A DNA stretch of 5,770 nt, from assembly GCA_045657185.1 (NCBI GenBank), contig JAZOSO010000104.1, positions 1 through 5,770 of the forward strand, in the 5' to 3' direction. Of the stretch, positions 5,195-5,770 are shown piece by piece. This DNA is from RGIG5270 sp045657185. Lineage in GTDB: Bacteria > Verrucomicrobiota > Lentisphaeria > Victivallales > Victivallaceae. Position 1 is the stretch's first letter. Each line of letters opens with the position of its first letter. Position numbers and translations under genes: made by a program. The notes below the pieces were generated by a model. It was not told the origin of the DNA, searched no databases, and worked only from the letters and a program-made list of their open reading frames with translations.

Positions 5195-5770
5195 TCAGTT
5201 AGTGATGATTACACGGTCAATATAAATACGGCTCGGCTTGCCGTCATTGTAATACAAATCGCCCTCAAATTTAACATGTATATGAGCAGTAATCGGTTTT
5301 TTGCGGTCAATCGGAGCGATATTGTTGAGCGGAATCTGGATTTTCCAGCTGTTGGTCAGCCAGAGATAACATGCGGAATCAGGGAGTTTGACATTGGCAA
5401 CTTTTATCCATTGGTATTTATTGGGGATAAATTTGTCTTTTGGGAAGACTCTGGAGACAATACCTTTGGCCTGTCCCTTGTTGTAAACGCCGAAAGACAT
5501 GGGGAATTTGTAGGTTTTGCGGTTTTTGTCGGCATCTACCATAAGAGAAACGCCGATGGGTGAGGTTTTGTCTTTGATAATGGTCATTTCTCTGCCGACG
5601 ACAAGCGGCATTTCACCGGGTGTGATATCCAGATGGGGGATATTTGCAAATTCGGATGCAGGTTCAAAATCAATCGGCATGAGGTCAATATTTGCGAAAC
5701 GCTGAAGATAATTTTTCTTTGCCTGCTGAGTTGCAAAGCCGAAATAATCAAGACTTTTCTGCCAGGTTTG
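5195..5770 (-). CDS. C-terminal end of an upstream DUF4838-like paralogue (start outside window)
   Basis: The frame is open from the window edge to the TGA at 5195-5197, giving 191 residues. The first in-frame Met, at 5680, is internal: the preceding 30 codons (TWQKSLDYFGF...) also align with the downstream paralogue (its ATWDES at 567-572), so the real start lies beyond 5770. Most of the fragment is the beta-rich C-terminal module seen in the 761-residue protein: shared stations are V-x-D/K-DKTS near the start of the module, a G-I/V-Y step, YQWIKV against WQWIEL, LTNSW against ITNSW, DRKK/DRSK, HVKF-E/D-G, and IYIDRV near the end. By homology the missing part should contain the DUF4838 domain, but this cannot be seen here. 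It is the first visible gene of the operon with the DUF4838 lipoprotein and pseudopilin 2. Confidence 0.8.
   Translation of the reverse strand, partial: QTWQKSLDYFGFATQQAKKNYLQRFANIDLMPIDFEPASEFANIPHLDITPGEMPLVVGREMTIIKDKTSPIGVSLMVDADKNRKTYKFPMSFGVYNKGQAKGIVSRVFPKDKFIPNKYQWIKVANVKLPDSACYLWLTNSWKIQIPLNNIAPIDRKKPITAHIHVKFEGDLYYNDGKPSRIYIDRVIITN

Noticed and set aside
5678..5680. Met at 5680 as a start making a free-standing 161-residue protein
   Set aside because: The frame stays open upstream to the window edge and those residues also align with the downstream paralogue, so this Met is internal. No ribosome site precedes it.

Overview
The window looks like part of a polysaccharide-degradation region from a Lentisphaerae (Victivallis-like) bacterium, possibly a related PVC-superphylum lineage. 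The evidence is two short secreted proteins with a type IV prepilin-like N-terminus and a C-terminal H-X9-DG motif, next to two DUF4838-type lipoprotein/glycosidase-like genes and one GH71/GH99-like secreted protein. The combination of many 'FTLIELLVV' pseudopilins and carbohydrate-active genes is typical of that group. The taxonomic call is inference; there is no rRNA or other marker gene here.

All five genes lie on the minus strand, so transcription runs from high to low coordinates. At the right edge is the 3' end of a DUF4838-like gene (5195-5770, start outside the window). Fourteen bases later comes a complete 761-residue DUF4838 lipoprotein (2895-5180). Its last ~140 residues are clearly homologous to the C-terminus of the partial upstream gene, so the two are tandem paralogues. 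Eighteen bases after it starts a 224-residue pseudopilin-like protein (2202-2876). These three are almost certainly one operon, which ends near a long hairpin (2126-2187).

A 438-base non-coding gap (1764-2201) follows. It is not blank: it contains a 62-nt near-perfect hairpin, a GC-rich (about 72 %) block inside very AT-rich flanks that can fold into an 88-nt three-way junction with two tandem hairpin units, a 12-bp perfect inverted repeat, and short tandem and degenerate repeats. This has the look of a structured interspersed repeat or an undescribed structured RNA, and it is the least explained part of the window.

The second unit is another pseudopilin (1059-1763), then after 131 bases a secreted GH71/GH99-like protein (1-927, C-terminus outside the window). 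The repeated pairing of one pseudopilin with secreted glycosidase-like genes suggests that the pseudopilins serve in surface handling or export of these enzymes, or in binding their substrate. That is a hypothesis: no secretion ATPase, secretin or prepilin peptidase gene is present here.
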